Assembly: GCA_963799365.1 (NCBI GenBank) | Contig: CAWCWV010000007.1 | Location: 124,001 to 188,000 of the forward strand | Origin: Marinirhabdus sp963799365 | GTDB lineage: Bacteria; Bacteroidota; Bacteroidia; Flavobacteriales; Flavobacteriaceae | Length of the DNA: 64,000 nt | Direction of reading: 5' to 3' | Shown: positions 16,128 through 23,882 of the stretch, piece by piece | Numbering within the stretch: position 1 is the first letter of the stretch | Layout: each line of letters opens with the position of its first letter | The notes under the pieces: model-generated | Told to the model about the DNA's origin: nothing | Seen by the model: the letters and a program-made list of their open reading frames with translations, nothing else | The model's database searches: none | Made by a program: the position numbers and the translations under genes

Positions 16128-17957
16128 ATGTCAGCACACGCATTAGAACACGCAGTAGATCATCATGATGACGATCACGGGCATCATCATAAAGAGACGT
16201 TCGTAACTAAATATATTTTTAGTACAGACCACAAAATGATTTCTAAACAATACCTAATTACGGGGTTGTTTATGGGTATCATAGGGATTGCTATGTCTAT
16301 ATTGTTCAGGTTGCAATTAGCCTGGCCAGATGTAGAGTTTACCATTTACGAAGTCTTATTAGGAAAATGGGGTGAAGGTGGTGTTATGGATCCAAACGTT
16401 TATCTAGCGTTGGTGACCATTCACGGAACTATCATGGTTTTCTTTGTCTTAACCGCTGGTCTAAGTGGTACCTTTAGTAACTTATTAATCCCGTTGCAGA
16501 TTGGTGCGCGAGATATGGCCTCAGGATTTCTGAATATGATTTCCTACTGGTTGTTTTTTATCTCTAGTACAATTATGGTGATGTCCTTGTTTGTAGAGGC
16601 AGGACCAGCATCGGCAGGATGGACAATCTATCCTCCGCTAAGTGCCTTGCCACAAGCAATTCCAGGATCTGGCGCAGGGATGACGCTTTGGTTGGTTTCT
16701 ATGGCAATCTTTATCGCATCCTCTTTATTAGGATCACTTAACTACATTGTTACAGTTTTAAACCTACGTACCAAAGGGATGTCTATGACGAGACTTCCAT
16801 TAACAATTTGGGCGTTCTTTGTAACAGCCATTATTGGTGTGGTTTCGTTCCCAGTATTATTTTCAGCAGCTTTAATGTTGATTATGGATAGAAGTTTTGG
16901 TACGTCCTTCTTCTTATCGGATATTTATATAGCCGGTGAAGTGTTACACAATCAAGGAGGTTCTCCAGTATTGTTTGAACACTTATTTTGGTTCCTGGGA
17001 CACCCAGAAGTTTACATTGTAATATTACCTGCAATGGGAATAGTGTCTGAGGTTTTAGCTACCAACTCTAGGAAGCCTGTATTTGGTTACCGAGCGATGG
17101 TTGCTTCTATACTAGCAATTGCATTCCTTTCAACAATTGTATGGGGTCACCATATGTTTATCTCAGGGATGAACCCATTCTTAGGATCGGTATTTACATT
17201 TACAACCTTGTTAATTGCCATCCCTTCAGCAGTAAAATCATTTAACTGGATCACAACCTTATGGCGGGGTAACTTGCAAATGAATACCGCGATGCTTTTC
17301 TCTATTGGTTTTGTTTCTACTTTTATTACAGGTGGGCTAACAGGTATTATCTTAGGAGATAGTGCTTTAGATATTAACGTACACGATACATACTTCGTAG
17401 TAGCTCACTTCCACTTGGTAATGGGTATTTCTGCACTGTATGGTCTTTTTGCAGGGGTTTATCATTGGTTTCCAAAAATGTTTGAAGGGAGAATGCTGAA
17501 TAAAAATTTAGGATATGTTCACTTCTGGGTTACTGTAATTGGTGCCTATGGGGTTTTCTTTCCAATGCACTTTATTGGGATGGCAGGTTTGCCAAGACGT
17601 TACTATACCAACACAGCATTTCCTTACTTTGATGATCTTACCGATATAAACGTAGTCATTACCATCTTTGCTATTATCACGGCTGCGGCTCAGTTAGTAT
17701 TTTTATACAACTTTATCCACTCTATGTTCCACGGAAAAAAAGGACCTAAAAATCCTTGGAATGCCACAACATTAGAATGGACTGCAGAGATAAAGCATAT
17801 CCATGGAAATTGGGACGGACCCATTCCTCACGTATACCGTTGGTCTTACGATTACAGTAAGTTGAATAAAGACGAAACAGATTATGTAATTCCAGGACAG
17901 GATTATATACCACAACACATCCCGCTTCAAGAAAACGAAGAAGAGATGAATCATTAA
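16128..17957 (+). CDS. coxA: Cytochrome c oxidase subunit I
   Basis: The catalytic heme-copper subunit has 609 aa and 12 or more TM helices. Key motifs are GHPEVYIVILPAMG (CuB His and the cross-linked Tyr), HHMFISGM (CuB His pair) and HDTYFVVAHFHLVMG (heme a3 and a ligands). It therefore belongs to the A family with a K-channel Tyr. The N-terminus is unusual: eight His among the first 21 residues, mixed with Asp, before the first helix. It is the last gene of the operon; a strong terminator follows at 18042. Confidence 0.95.
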   Translation: MSAHALEHAVDHHDDDHGHHHKETFVTKYIFSTDHKMISKQYLITGLFMGIIGIAMSILFRLQLAWPDVEFTIYEVLLGKWGEGGVMDPNVYLALVTIHGTIMVFFVLTAGLSGTFSNLLIPLQIGARDMASGFLNMISYWLFFISSTIMVMSLFVEAGPASAGWTIYPPLSALPQAIPGSGAGMTLWLVSMAIFIASSLLGSLNYIVTVLNLRTKGMSMTRLPLTIWAFFVTAIIGVVSFPVLFSAALMLIMDRSFGTSFFLSDIYIAGEVLHNQGGSPVLFEHLFWFLGHPEVYIVILPAMGIVSEVLATNSRKPVFGYRAMVASILAIAFLSTIVWGHHMFISGMNPFLGSVFTFTTLLIAIPSAVKSFNWITTLWRGNLQMNTAMLFSIGFVSTFITGGLTGIILGDSALDINVHDTYFVVAHFHLVMGISALYGLFAGVYHWFPKMFEGRMLNKNLGYVHFWVTVIGAYGVFFPMHFIGMAGLPRRYYTNTAFPYFDDLTDINVVITIFAIITAAAQLVFLYNFIHSMFHGKKGPKNPWNATTLEWTAEIKHIHGNWDGPIPHVYRWSYDYSKLNKDETDYVIPGQDYIPQHIPLQENEEEMNH

Positions 17958-17958
17958 G

Positions 17959-17976
17959 TATCCGCGAAGGCGGATA
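17959..17976. repeat. 7-bp stem GC-rich hairpin after coxA
   Basis: TATCCGC (17959-17965), loop GAAG, GCGGATA (17970-17976), directly after the coxA stop. No T-run follows; the real terminator is 66 bp further on. It may stabilise the 3' end or be a dispersed palindrome. Confidence 0.45.
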
Positions 17977-18041
17977 TCTAAGACTGTAAGTAAGATGCAC
18001 TTATTGCGCAGGTAGCTACATTAAACGGAGACTTAAACTTT

Positions 18042-18079
18042 AAAACCCTTCCTAAAGATACTTTTAGGAAGGGTTTTTT
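18042..18079 (+). terminator. Rho-independent terminator of the act-cox operon
   Basis: AAACCCTTCCTAAA (18043-18056) and TTTAGGAAGGGTTT (18063-18076) form a 14-bp perfect stem with a 6-base loop, ending in six Ts. Confidence 0.93.
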
Positions 18080-18093
18080 CGTTTCTACAGTAT

Positions 18094-18519
18094 ATGAAAT
18101 CAAATGTACTTATTGTAATTGTAGTAGCACTGTCATTACTTAGTTGCAAATCTAATGACGACGATATGGGGGTAGCGATTTGTGTCGCTATAGAAATTGA
18201 TAGCGACTTATTTGATACTGGCACTACAGATGAACACGAAGTGCTTAGTGCAGTAATTGAAAACAACTGTTTAGTATTGAACGTCCGTTATGGCGGTGGA
18301 GGTGGAGAAGTGTTTGGAGCATTAGTGACGCCTGAAGAAGTTATTGGAAATGGCGAGGAGCGAAATCTCCGTTTTTTATTTGATGACCAATCGCCAAGAG
18401 ATGCATTGTTATCGCAAGAATTTAGTTTTGATTTAATCCCTTTAAGAGACCCTAATAATAATATTGTGAATTTGTTGTTGTCAGATTTCCCAAACAACCC
18501 AATTGTTTACGAATATTAG
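18094..18519 (+). CDS. Small lipoprotein of unknown function
   Basis: The 141-aa product has a lipoprotein signal (SLLSC) followed by an Asp/Asn-rich spacer. One short Gly-rich run (YGGGGGEVFG) lies near residue 70. I do not recognise the family; such small lipoproteins are common in Flavobacteriaceae. It starts only 15 bp after the operon terminator and no clear -7 box lies between, so it may depend on read-through. Confidence 0.7.
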   Translation: MKSNVLIVIVVALSLLSCKSNDDDMGVAICVAIEIDSDLFDTGTTDEHEVLSAVIENNCLVLNVRYGGGGGEVFGALVTPEEVIGNGEERNLRFLFDDQSPRDALLSQEFSFDLIPLRDPNNNIVNLLLSDFPNNPIVYEY

Positions 18520-18607
18520 ATTACCTACAAAAATTTACGTGAAAACACGTATTTCATACTTTGCTACGCTATCGTAATTTAGTACTTCATTTACTAGTTT
18601 AACTATA

Positions 18608-18665
18608 CGGCTGGGGAGCCGCTAGTTAATAGAGCCGAGATGCAATGCATTCGGCTCTTTTTATA
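18608..18665 (+). terminator. Terminator after the small lipoprotein gene (plus an adjacent hairpin)
   Basis: AGAGCCGA (18631-18638) pairs with TCGGCTCT (18651-18658), extended by ATGC/GCAT inside after one bulged base, and is followed by TTTTTATA. A smaller hairpin, CGGCT-GGGG-AGCCG, sits just upstream at 18608-18621. Confidence 0.75.
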
Positions 18666-18687
18666 TAGAATAATCTTATTTCTATTT

Positions 18688-19197
18688 TTACTTTGTACCT
18701 CTTGCGGGGTATCCTTTATCTTCAATAAAATCTATTGCTTTCAGTAAATCTTCAAAATGAGGTCTGGCAAAAGGCATGGTTTGTAAGGAAGAAAGAAATA
18801 AGGAGTTATCTGGTTTTATTAAAAACAGTCCAGGCTCCGAAAATGTTTCAGGCTCACTTTCCGAAATACTGGTGGACAGATACAACCCCCAATCTTTGGC
18901 CTCTTTTTCAGTTAAACCGTATCCAATTGGAATGGCTTCAATGTCCCAATCGTCTCCCGTTTTCTTGGCACGTTTTTCAGAATCCATACTTATACCAATC
19001 ACATTTATACCACGTTCGGTAAAATCGGTTAGCTTATCTTTTAATTCTTCCAATTGTTGCTTACACTTTGGGCAGTGATATCCTCTGTAAAATACAAGTA
19101 GTGTATATTTTTCGGGACGTTGTTTGTGTAACTCCCATTGCGTATCGTTTATAAGGTTTAGGGTAAGGTTAAGTACTTTGTGTGTTGGTGTAATCAT
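18688..19197 (-). CDS. Peroxiredoxin-like (AhpC/TSA family) protein
   Basis: The 169-aa thioredoxin-fold protein contains LLVFYRGYHCPKCKQQLEEL, the peroxiredoxin-like active-site loop with a CPKC pair (near residues 42-45). GINVIGISMDSEKRA and the C-terminal PFARPHFEDLLKAIDFI follow. It is cytosolic (no signal) and probably reduces peroxides or handles thiols. It is convergent with the small lipoprotein and divergent from ruvB. The substrate is unknown. Confidence 0.85.
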   Translation of the reverse strand: MITPTHKVLNLTLNLINDTQWELHKQRPEKYTLLVFYRGYHCPKCKQQLEELKDKLTDFTERGINVIGISMDSEKRAKKTGDDWDIEAIPIGYGLTEKEAKDWGLYLSTSISESEPETFSEPGLFLIKPDNSLFLSSLQTMPFARPHFEDLLKAIDFIEDKGYPARGTK

Positions 19198-19301
19198 AAT
19201 TTTTTATTTTAAAGATACACTTCCCGAAGCCACATTTATGCCAATAGATTGATAAGCCTTTGTTAAAGAGTTTTAATTTTTTAAGCTTTCTATGTGTTTT
19301 T

Positions 19302-19349
19302 GATTTCAAACTTTTTTACCCTAGCCCTAAAGGGAACTAGCTTGAAATC
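19302..19349. other. Structured intergenic element between the peroxiredoxin-like gene and ruvB
   Basis: GATTTCAA (19302-19309) is the exact reverse complement of TTGAAATC (19342-19349). Inside it CTAG (19321-19324) can pair with CTAG (19337-19340), and CCCT with AGGG across AA. This nested arrangement predicts an RNA fold with an 11/1 internal loop. The rest of the intergenic region (19198-19470) is AT-rich and shows nothing else. Confidence 0.4.
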
Positions 19350-19471
19350 GAAAATTTGTTTTATTTGTAGTAAAGAACTCACCCGCTGCCTTCATTCAAC
19401 GAAATGATCTTTCATCTTTTTTCTAACTTTAGGCACTTAAAACTTTAGCGCACTTTTAAACTTCTACTTAC

Positions 19472-19479
19472 TATATTTG
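19472..19479 (+). promoter_or_regulatory. Possible -7 box TATATTTG of ruvB
   Basis: This exact -7 consensus ends 4 bases before the ruvB ATG, so the transcript would be leaderless or nearly so. There is no TTG at the -33 position. Confidence 0.35.
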
Positions 19480-19483
19480 TGTT

Positions 19484-20506
19484 ATGAACGAACACTTGGA
19501 TGCCACTGGCGAAAATTTCTCTCCACTAGACCTGGACCTAGAAAAAAAATTACGTCCGTTATCCTTTGAAGATTTTACGGGACAGGACCAAGCAATTGAA
19601 AATTTAAAAGTCTTTGTACAAGCAGCGAACCTTCGGGAAGAAGCGTTAGACCACACCTTATTTCACGGCCCTCCAGGCTTGGGGAAAACAACCTTGGCAC
19701 ACATTCTTGCAAAGGAACTGGATGTGAATATAAGAGTAACTTCAGGGCCGGTTTTGGATAAACCTGGTGATCTGGCAGGATTACTTACCAATTTGGAAGA
19801 AAGGGATGTGCTATTTATAGATGAAATACACAGATTAAGTCCCATTGTGGAAGAGTATCTCTACTCTGCGATGGAAGACTATAAAATAGATATTATGATT
19901 GAATCGGGCCCCAATGCAAGGACGGTTCAGATAAATTTATCGCCATTTACATTAATTGGTGCAACAACACGATCTGGATTACTCACAGCGCCCATGCGCG
20001 CGCGCTTTGGAATAGCATCCAGATTGCAATACTACACAACCGAGTTGCTCACTACTATAGTAGAACGTAGCGCCACTATATTAAATATGCCCATCACCAT
20101 GGAAGCTGCTATTGAAATAGCTGGCAGAAGTAGAGGAACACCAAGAATAGCGAATGCTTTATTACGCCGTGTTAGGGATTTTGCACAGATCAAAGGTGAT
20201 GGGAGTATAGATATTAAAATTGCGAAATACGCGCTGGAAAAATTACACGTAGATGCCCACGGTCTGGATGAAATGGACAATAAAATTCTCACCACCATCA
20301 TCGAAAAATTTAAGGGAGGCCCCGTTGGGATTACTACCTTGGCAACCGCAGTTTCTGAAAGTGCCGAAACCATTGAAGAAGTGTATGAACCTTTTTTAAT
20401 TCAGCAAGGATTTATCATGCGCACGCCAAGAGGCCGTGAAGTGACCGAAGCAGCTTACAAACATCTAGGCAAATTAAAAGGGCCAACGCAGGGTGGGTTG
20501 TTCTAA
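19484..20506 (+). CDS. ruvB: Holliday junction DNA helicase RuvB
   Basis: This AAA+ motor of RuvAB branch migration has 340 aa, normal for the family. It shows the start LRPLSFEDFTGQDQAIENL, Walker A GPPGLGKTT (about 62-70), Walker B with DEIHRL, sensor GATTRSGLL and the arginine-finger region APMRARFG. The C-terminal winged helix ends GFIMRTPRGREVTEAAYKHLG. Its partner ruvA is in the same window at 26263 but not in the same operon. Confidence 0.97.
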   Translation: MNEHLDATGENFSPLDLDLEKKLRPLSFEDFTGQDQAIENLKVFVQAANLREEALDHTLFHGPPGLGKTTLAHILAKELDVNIRVTSGPVLDKPGDLAGLLTNLEERDVLFIDEIHRLSPIVEEYLYSAMEDYKIDIMIESGPNARTVQINLSPFTLIGATTRSGLLTAPMRARFGIASRLQYYTTELLTTIVERSATILNMPITMEAAIEIAGRSRGTPRIANALLRRVRDFAQIKGDGSIDIKIAKYALEKLHVDAHGLDEMDNKILTTIIEKFKGGPVGITTLATAVSESAETIEEVYEPFLIQQGFIMRTPRGREVTEAAYKHLGKLKGPTQGGLF

Positions 20507-20510
20507 AAAT

Positions 20511-20550
20511 ATCACTCCTCACCTTTGATGGGGAGGCTGGGAGGGGATGT
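20511..20550. repeat. Short dispersed-type palindrome after ruvB
   Basis: CCTCACC (20517-20523) pairs with GGGGAGG (20530-20536) with one A/G mismatch, followed by a second GGGAGGGG run. The CTCCCC/GGGGAGG style recalls intergenic repeats seen in many Bacteroidetes. No T-run follows directly. Confidence 0.4.
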
Positions 20551-20587
20551 TTTTACATTTTAATAAATAAAAAAATTCAAACTTTAA

Positions 20588-21913
20588 ATGAACCAAATCC
20601 CAACCGTTCCCCTCTCTAAATTTCTAAAACATTCCTTAGAAATTTTAAAAAACCCGTTGCCGTTTCATCACGAAAATTTTGAAAAGATGGGCGACACCTT
20701 CAGGTTAAAGATCGGATTTAAAAATTCGGTGGTATTTTCCCGGGATGCAGCTTTTCTACAATATGTACTTCAGAAAAATCAGCGGAATTATACCAAATCA
20801 CAAATCCAAACCGAAGATCTAGCGAAGTATGTTGGGAAGGGATTGCTCACTTCAGAAGGCGCATTGTGGAAACAACAACGCAAGCTCATTCAGCCTGCTT
20901 TTCATAAAAAACAACTGGCAAATCTGTTGGGCACCATGCATAAAACCATTGTAGCGGAACTTCAGAAAATTGAAACAGGAAAGCCTTTTGAAATCTCTTC
21001 GGTATTTAGTGATTTGGCTTTTCAGGTAGTCGCCAAATCACTATTTAGTGGTGGCGTTTCCGAAGCACAGGTAAAAAGATTACAGCATATTACCGAAGAA
21101 GCCCAAAAAATGCTGGTGCGAGAACTTCGGCAGCCGTATTTGCATTGGTGGTTTACCTTAAGTGGCACATTACAAAAGTATTTAAACCTAACCTTGGAAG
21201 CCCGGCAAATTCTCAAAGAACTGGTAAGCGATAGAAAAAAGAGTGGAATTCGCGAAGATGATCTCCTGGACATGTTATTGGATGCGCGCTACGAAGATGG
21301 GAATGCCATGGATGAGGAGCAACTGATAGACGAAATTTTAATCCTTTTCACTGCAGGACACGAAACAACCAGCAATTCGCTTACGTTTACCACGCAATTA
21401 CTCGCCAAACATCCCGAATGCCAACAACAGATTTTTAATGAAACTAAAACAACCGAGCAAGAAACCAATGATTTAATGGAATTCCTGCGTAAGGTTCCCA
21501 TCACCACCAACGTAATCGAAGAATCTTTGCGTTTGTATCCGCCCGCTTATTTTATTGACCGTGTGAATATAGAAGAAGATGAGTTCAATGGAATGAGATT
21601 TGAAAAAGGAACAAGTTTGCTTTTTGCCGTGCATGAAATTCATAAAAGTGAAACGCATTGGGAGCATCCATTGCAATTTAATCCCAACCGTTTCGCCAAT
21701 AAAAACAATAGTGATTATGCTTCATTTTATTATCCCTTTGGTGCAGGACCGCGTATGTGTATAGGAAATAATTTTGCGATGTACGAAATGGTGCTTGCTG
21801 TTTCAACGCTTTGTAAAACCTTCCGCATAGAGAAGAAAAATGATGCGATAGCAATTAATCCCTTGATAACCTTAAAGCCTAAAAATGCTATCTTACGGTT
21901 TGAAAGAAGATAG
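20588..21913 (+). CDS. Cytochrome P450
   Basis: The soluble P450 of 441 aa has the I-helix oxygen-activation motif AGHETTSNS (near 257), ExxR in EESLRLYPP (near 313), and the heme loop FGAGPRMCIG with the thiolate Cys near 391. No N-terminal membrane anchor or fused reductase is present, so it needs external electron donors. It resembles the fatty-acid/CYP4-like or CYP102-like type in layout, but the substrate cannot be read from sequence. The next gene, a methyltransferase, begins 12 bp downstream, so they are probably co-transcribed. Confidence 0.93.
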   Translation: MNQIPTVPLSKFLKHSLEILKNPLPFHHENFEKMGDTFRLKIGFKNSVVFSRDAAFLQYVLQKNQRNYTKSQIQTEDLAKYVGKGLLTSEGALWKQQRKLIQPAFHKKQLANLLGTMHKTIVAELQKIETGKPFEISSVFSDLAFQVVAKSLFSGGVSEAQVKRLQHITEEAQKMLVRELRQPYLHWWFTLSGTLQKYLNLTLEARQILKELVSDRKKSGIREDDLLDMLLDARYEDGNAMDEEQLIDEILILFTAGHETTSNSLTFTTQLLAKHPECQQQIFNETKTTEQETNDLMEFLRKVPITTNVIEESLRLYPPAYFIDRVNIEEDEFNGMRFEKGTSLLFAVHEIHKSETHWEHPLQFNPNRFANKNNSDYASFYYPFGAGPRMCIGNNFAMYEMVLAVSTLCKTFRIEKKNDAIAINPLITLKPKNAILRFERR

Positions 21914-21925
21914 AAACACCAAAAT

Positions 21926-22723
21926 ATGAACAAAACAAAAATCTCTTCCCTCCTTCGTAAGTTAAATTTATTGCACCCAGCCGATAAACTCCGATACAAA
22001 GTAGAACAAGCAAAACATAAAAAAGCAAATGATGCATTTAAAAAAAAGCATCCTGATGTTGTACTGCCGCCGGATTATTTAATCTACGAGTCGCATGCCA
22101 TTAGCTACGATAGTTATTATTACAACGGAAAAAAAGATGCCGAATATTTTACCAGTCTTTTTAAAAAGCAGGTCAAATTGCAAGATGTTGCGATTTTAGA
22201 TTGGGGCTGCGGACCAGGCAGGATTATAAGACATTTACCAGAAGTTATTGGAAATGGCTGTTTATACTACGGAACAGATTACAATGAAAAATCTATTACA
22301 TGGTGTGCCAAAAACTTACCTGAAATACACTTCAATAAAAACGAATTGACTGCCTCTCTCCCTTACGATGATAACTTTTTCGCAGTTATTTATGGCTTGT
22401 CAATTTTCACCCATCTTTCTGAAGCAATGCATCAATCTTGGTTTAAGGAGTTGTACAGGGTTTTAAAACCCGGAGGAATTATGCTTCTCACTACCCAAGG
22501 CGACGTATACAAACCAAAACTTACCAAAATCGAATTGTCTCAATACGAAAAAGGAGAATTAGTGGTGCGCGGAAAAGTAGTTGAAGGGCATCGAATGTAT
22601 TCGGCATTTCAACCACAGCCATTTATGAAACAATTGTTCCATAATGTTGAAATTTTAGAACATATAGAAATGCCTGTACAGGGGGATTGGTACCCGCAGG
22701 ATAAATGGATTGTGAGAAAGTGA
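21926..22723 (+). CDS. Class I SAM-dependent methyltransferase
   Basis: The 265-aa product has the SAM-binding motif I ILDWGCGPGRIIRHL (near residue 90), motif II-like YYGTDYNEKSI, and LPYDDNFFAVIYGLSIFTHL with LKPGGIMLLTTQG as motifs post-I to III. The N-terminal 80 residues are Lys-rich. The substrate is unknown. It probably sits in an operon with the P450, which suggests a two-step modification (oxidation then methylation) of a small molecule or lipid; that is inference. Confidence 0.85.
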   Translation: MNKTKISSLLRKLNLLHPADKLRYKVEQAKHKKANDAFKKKHPDVVLPPDYLIYESHAISYDSYYYNGKKDAEYFTSLFKKQVKLQDVAILDWGCGPGRIIRHLPEVIGNGCLYYGTDYNEKSITWCAKNLPEIHFNKNELTASLPYDDNFFAVIYGLSIFTHLSEAMHQSWFKELYRVLKPGGIMLLTTQGDVYKPKLTKIELSQYEKGELVVRGKVVEGHRMYSAFQPQPFMKQLFHNVEILEHIEMPVQGDWYPQDKWIVRK

Positions 22724-22750
22724 ATTTAAATTCATTTCCAAAACTAATTT

Positions 22751-23677
22751 TTGAACACAAAAAACCACCATACCACCCTCATAAAATCCGAAGCCAAACG
22801 CCTCGGCTTTCTTTCTTGTGGGATAAGCAAGACGCAATTTTTAGAAGAAGAAGCGCCCCGATTAGAAAAATGGCTCAACCAGAATATGCACGGTGAAATG
22901 GGTTATATGGAAAATCATTTCGATAAGCGGTTAGATCCCACAAAACTGGTGGAAGACTCCAAAAGTGTGATTTCTTTATTGTTGAATTATTTTCCAACCG
23001 AAACCCAAATCGAAGACACCTACAAAATTTCCAAATACGCTTACGGAACAGATTATCATTTCGTCATAAAAGATAAACTGAAACAACTATTAGACTATAT
23101 CCAAACTGAAATTGGCGCCGTACACGGCCGTGCCTTTGTAGATAGCGCTCCTATTTTGGATAAAGCCTGGGCCGCCAAAAGCGGATTGGGATGGATTGGC
23201 AAGCACAGCAATCTGCTTACGCAAAAAGTAGGCTCTTTCTATTTTATAGCAGAGCTCATTGTGGATCTGGATTTGGAGTACGATCATCCAGTAACCGATC
23301 ATTGTGGCAGCTGTACAGCTTGTATAGACGCCTGCCCAACACAAGCTATTGTGCAACCGTATGTGGTTGATGGCAGTAAATGTATCTCGTATGCTACCAT
23401 TGAATTGAAAAATCAAATTCCTAGTAGTTTCAGCAGCCATATGGACGACTGGATGTTTGGCTGTGATGTTTGTCAAGATGTTTGTCCCTGGAATCGTTTC
23501 AGTAAATCGCATAATGAGCCATTATTTAACCCGCACCCAGAACTACTTTCAAAAAGCAAAAAAGAGTGGGAGGAAATCACCAAAGAAGTCTTCAATGAAA
23601 TTTTCAAAAAAAGTGCTGTAAAGCGCACCAAATATGACGGCTTAATACGAAATATAGATTTTCTGAAGAATACTTAA
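22751..23677 (+). CDS. queG: Epoxyqueuosine reductase QueG
   Basis: This cobalamin-dependent iron-sulfur enzyme makes queuosine from epoxyqueuosine in tRNA. The 308 aa include GFLSCGISK, HGEMGYMENH, GRAFVDSAPILDKAWAAKSGLGWIGKH and SFYFIAELI. Two [4Fe-4S] sets, CGSCTACIDACP (near 184) and CDVCQDVCPWN (near 238), lie toward the C-terminus. Translation is predicted to begin at a TTG codon, since no ATG lies between it and the conserved N-terminal helix. It follows the methyltransferase by 27 bp. Length fits the shorter QueG forms without HEAT repeats. Confidence 0.94.
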   Translation: MNTKNHHTTLIKSEAKRLGFLSCGISKTQFLEEEAPRLEKWLNQNMHGEMGYMENHFDKRLDPTKLVEDSKSVISLLLNYFPTETQIEDTYKISKYAYGTDYHFVIKDKLKQLLDYIQTEIGAVHGRAFVDSAPILDKAWAAKSGLGWIGKHSNLLTQKVGSFYFIAELIVDLDLEYDHPVTDHCGSCTACIDACPTQAIVQPYVVDGSKCISYATIELKNQIPSSFSSHMDDWMFGCDVCQDVCPWNRFSKSHNEPLFNPHPELLSKSKKEWEEITKEVFNEIFKKSAVKRTKYDGLIRNIDFLKNT

Positions 23678-23694
23678 ATAAAAAACTAATTGCT

Positions 23695-23760
23695 CCTTCC
23701 CTTAGCAATAAAACAGTGTTAAATGAAAATTACAAATGTTTGTTTGCGTTTAAGGGAAGG
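23695..23760. repeat. 10-bp inverted repeat after queG
   Basis: CCTTCCCTTA (23695-23704) is the exact reverse complement of TAAGGGAAGG (23751-23760), with a 46-base loop containing ACAAATGTTTGT. It lies between queG and maeB (205 bp apart). It could be a terminator-like 3' structure or a decayed repeat; no T-run follows. Confidence 0.4.
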
Positions 23761-23852
23761 TGGGTTTTAGCGCAAGAAGGTACAATGAAACCGAACAATG
23801 CTAAATCGCTAAAATTCGGAAGGGTTTAATTCCAATTTCAACCCAACTCCCT

Positions 23853-23860
23853 TACCTTTG
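23853..23860 (+). promoter_or_regulatory. -7 box TACCTTTG of maeB
   Basis: This exact TAnnTTTG match lies 22 bases before the maeB ATG. TTC instead of TTG is present at the -33 position. Confidence 0.5.
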
Positions 23861-23882
23861 TTTTTATAGCAAATACAGATTT

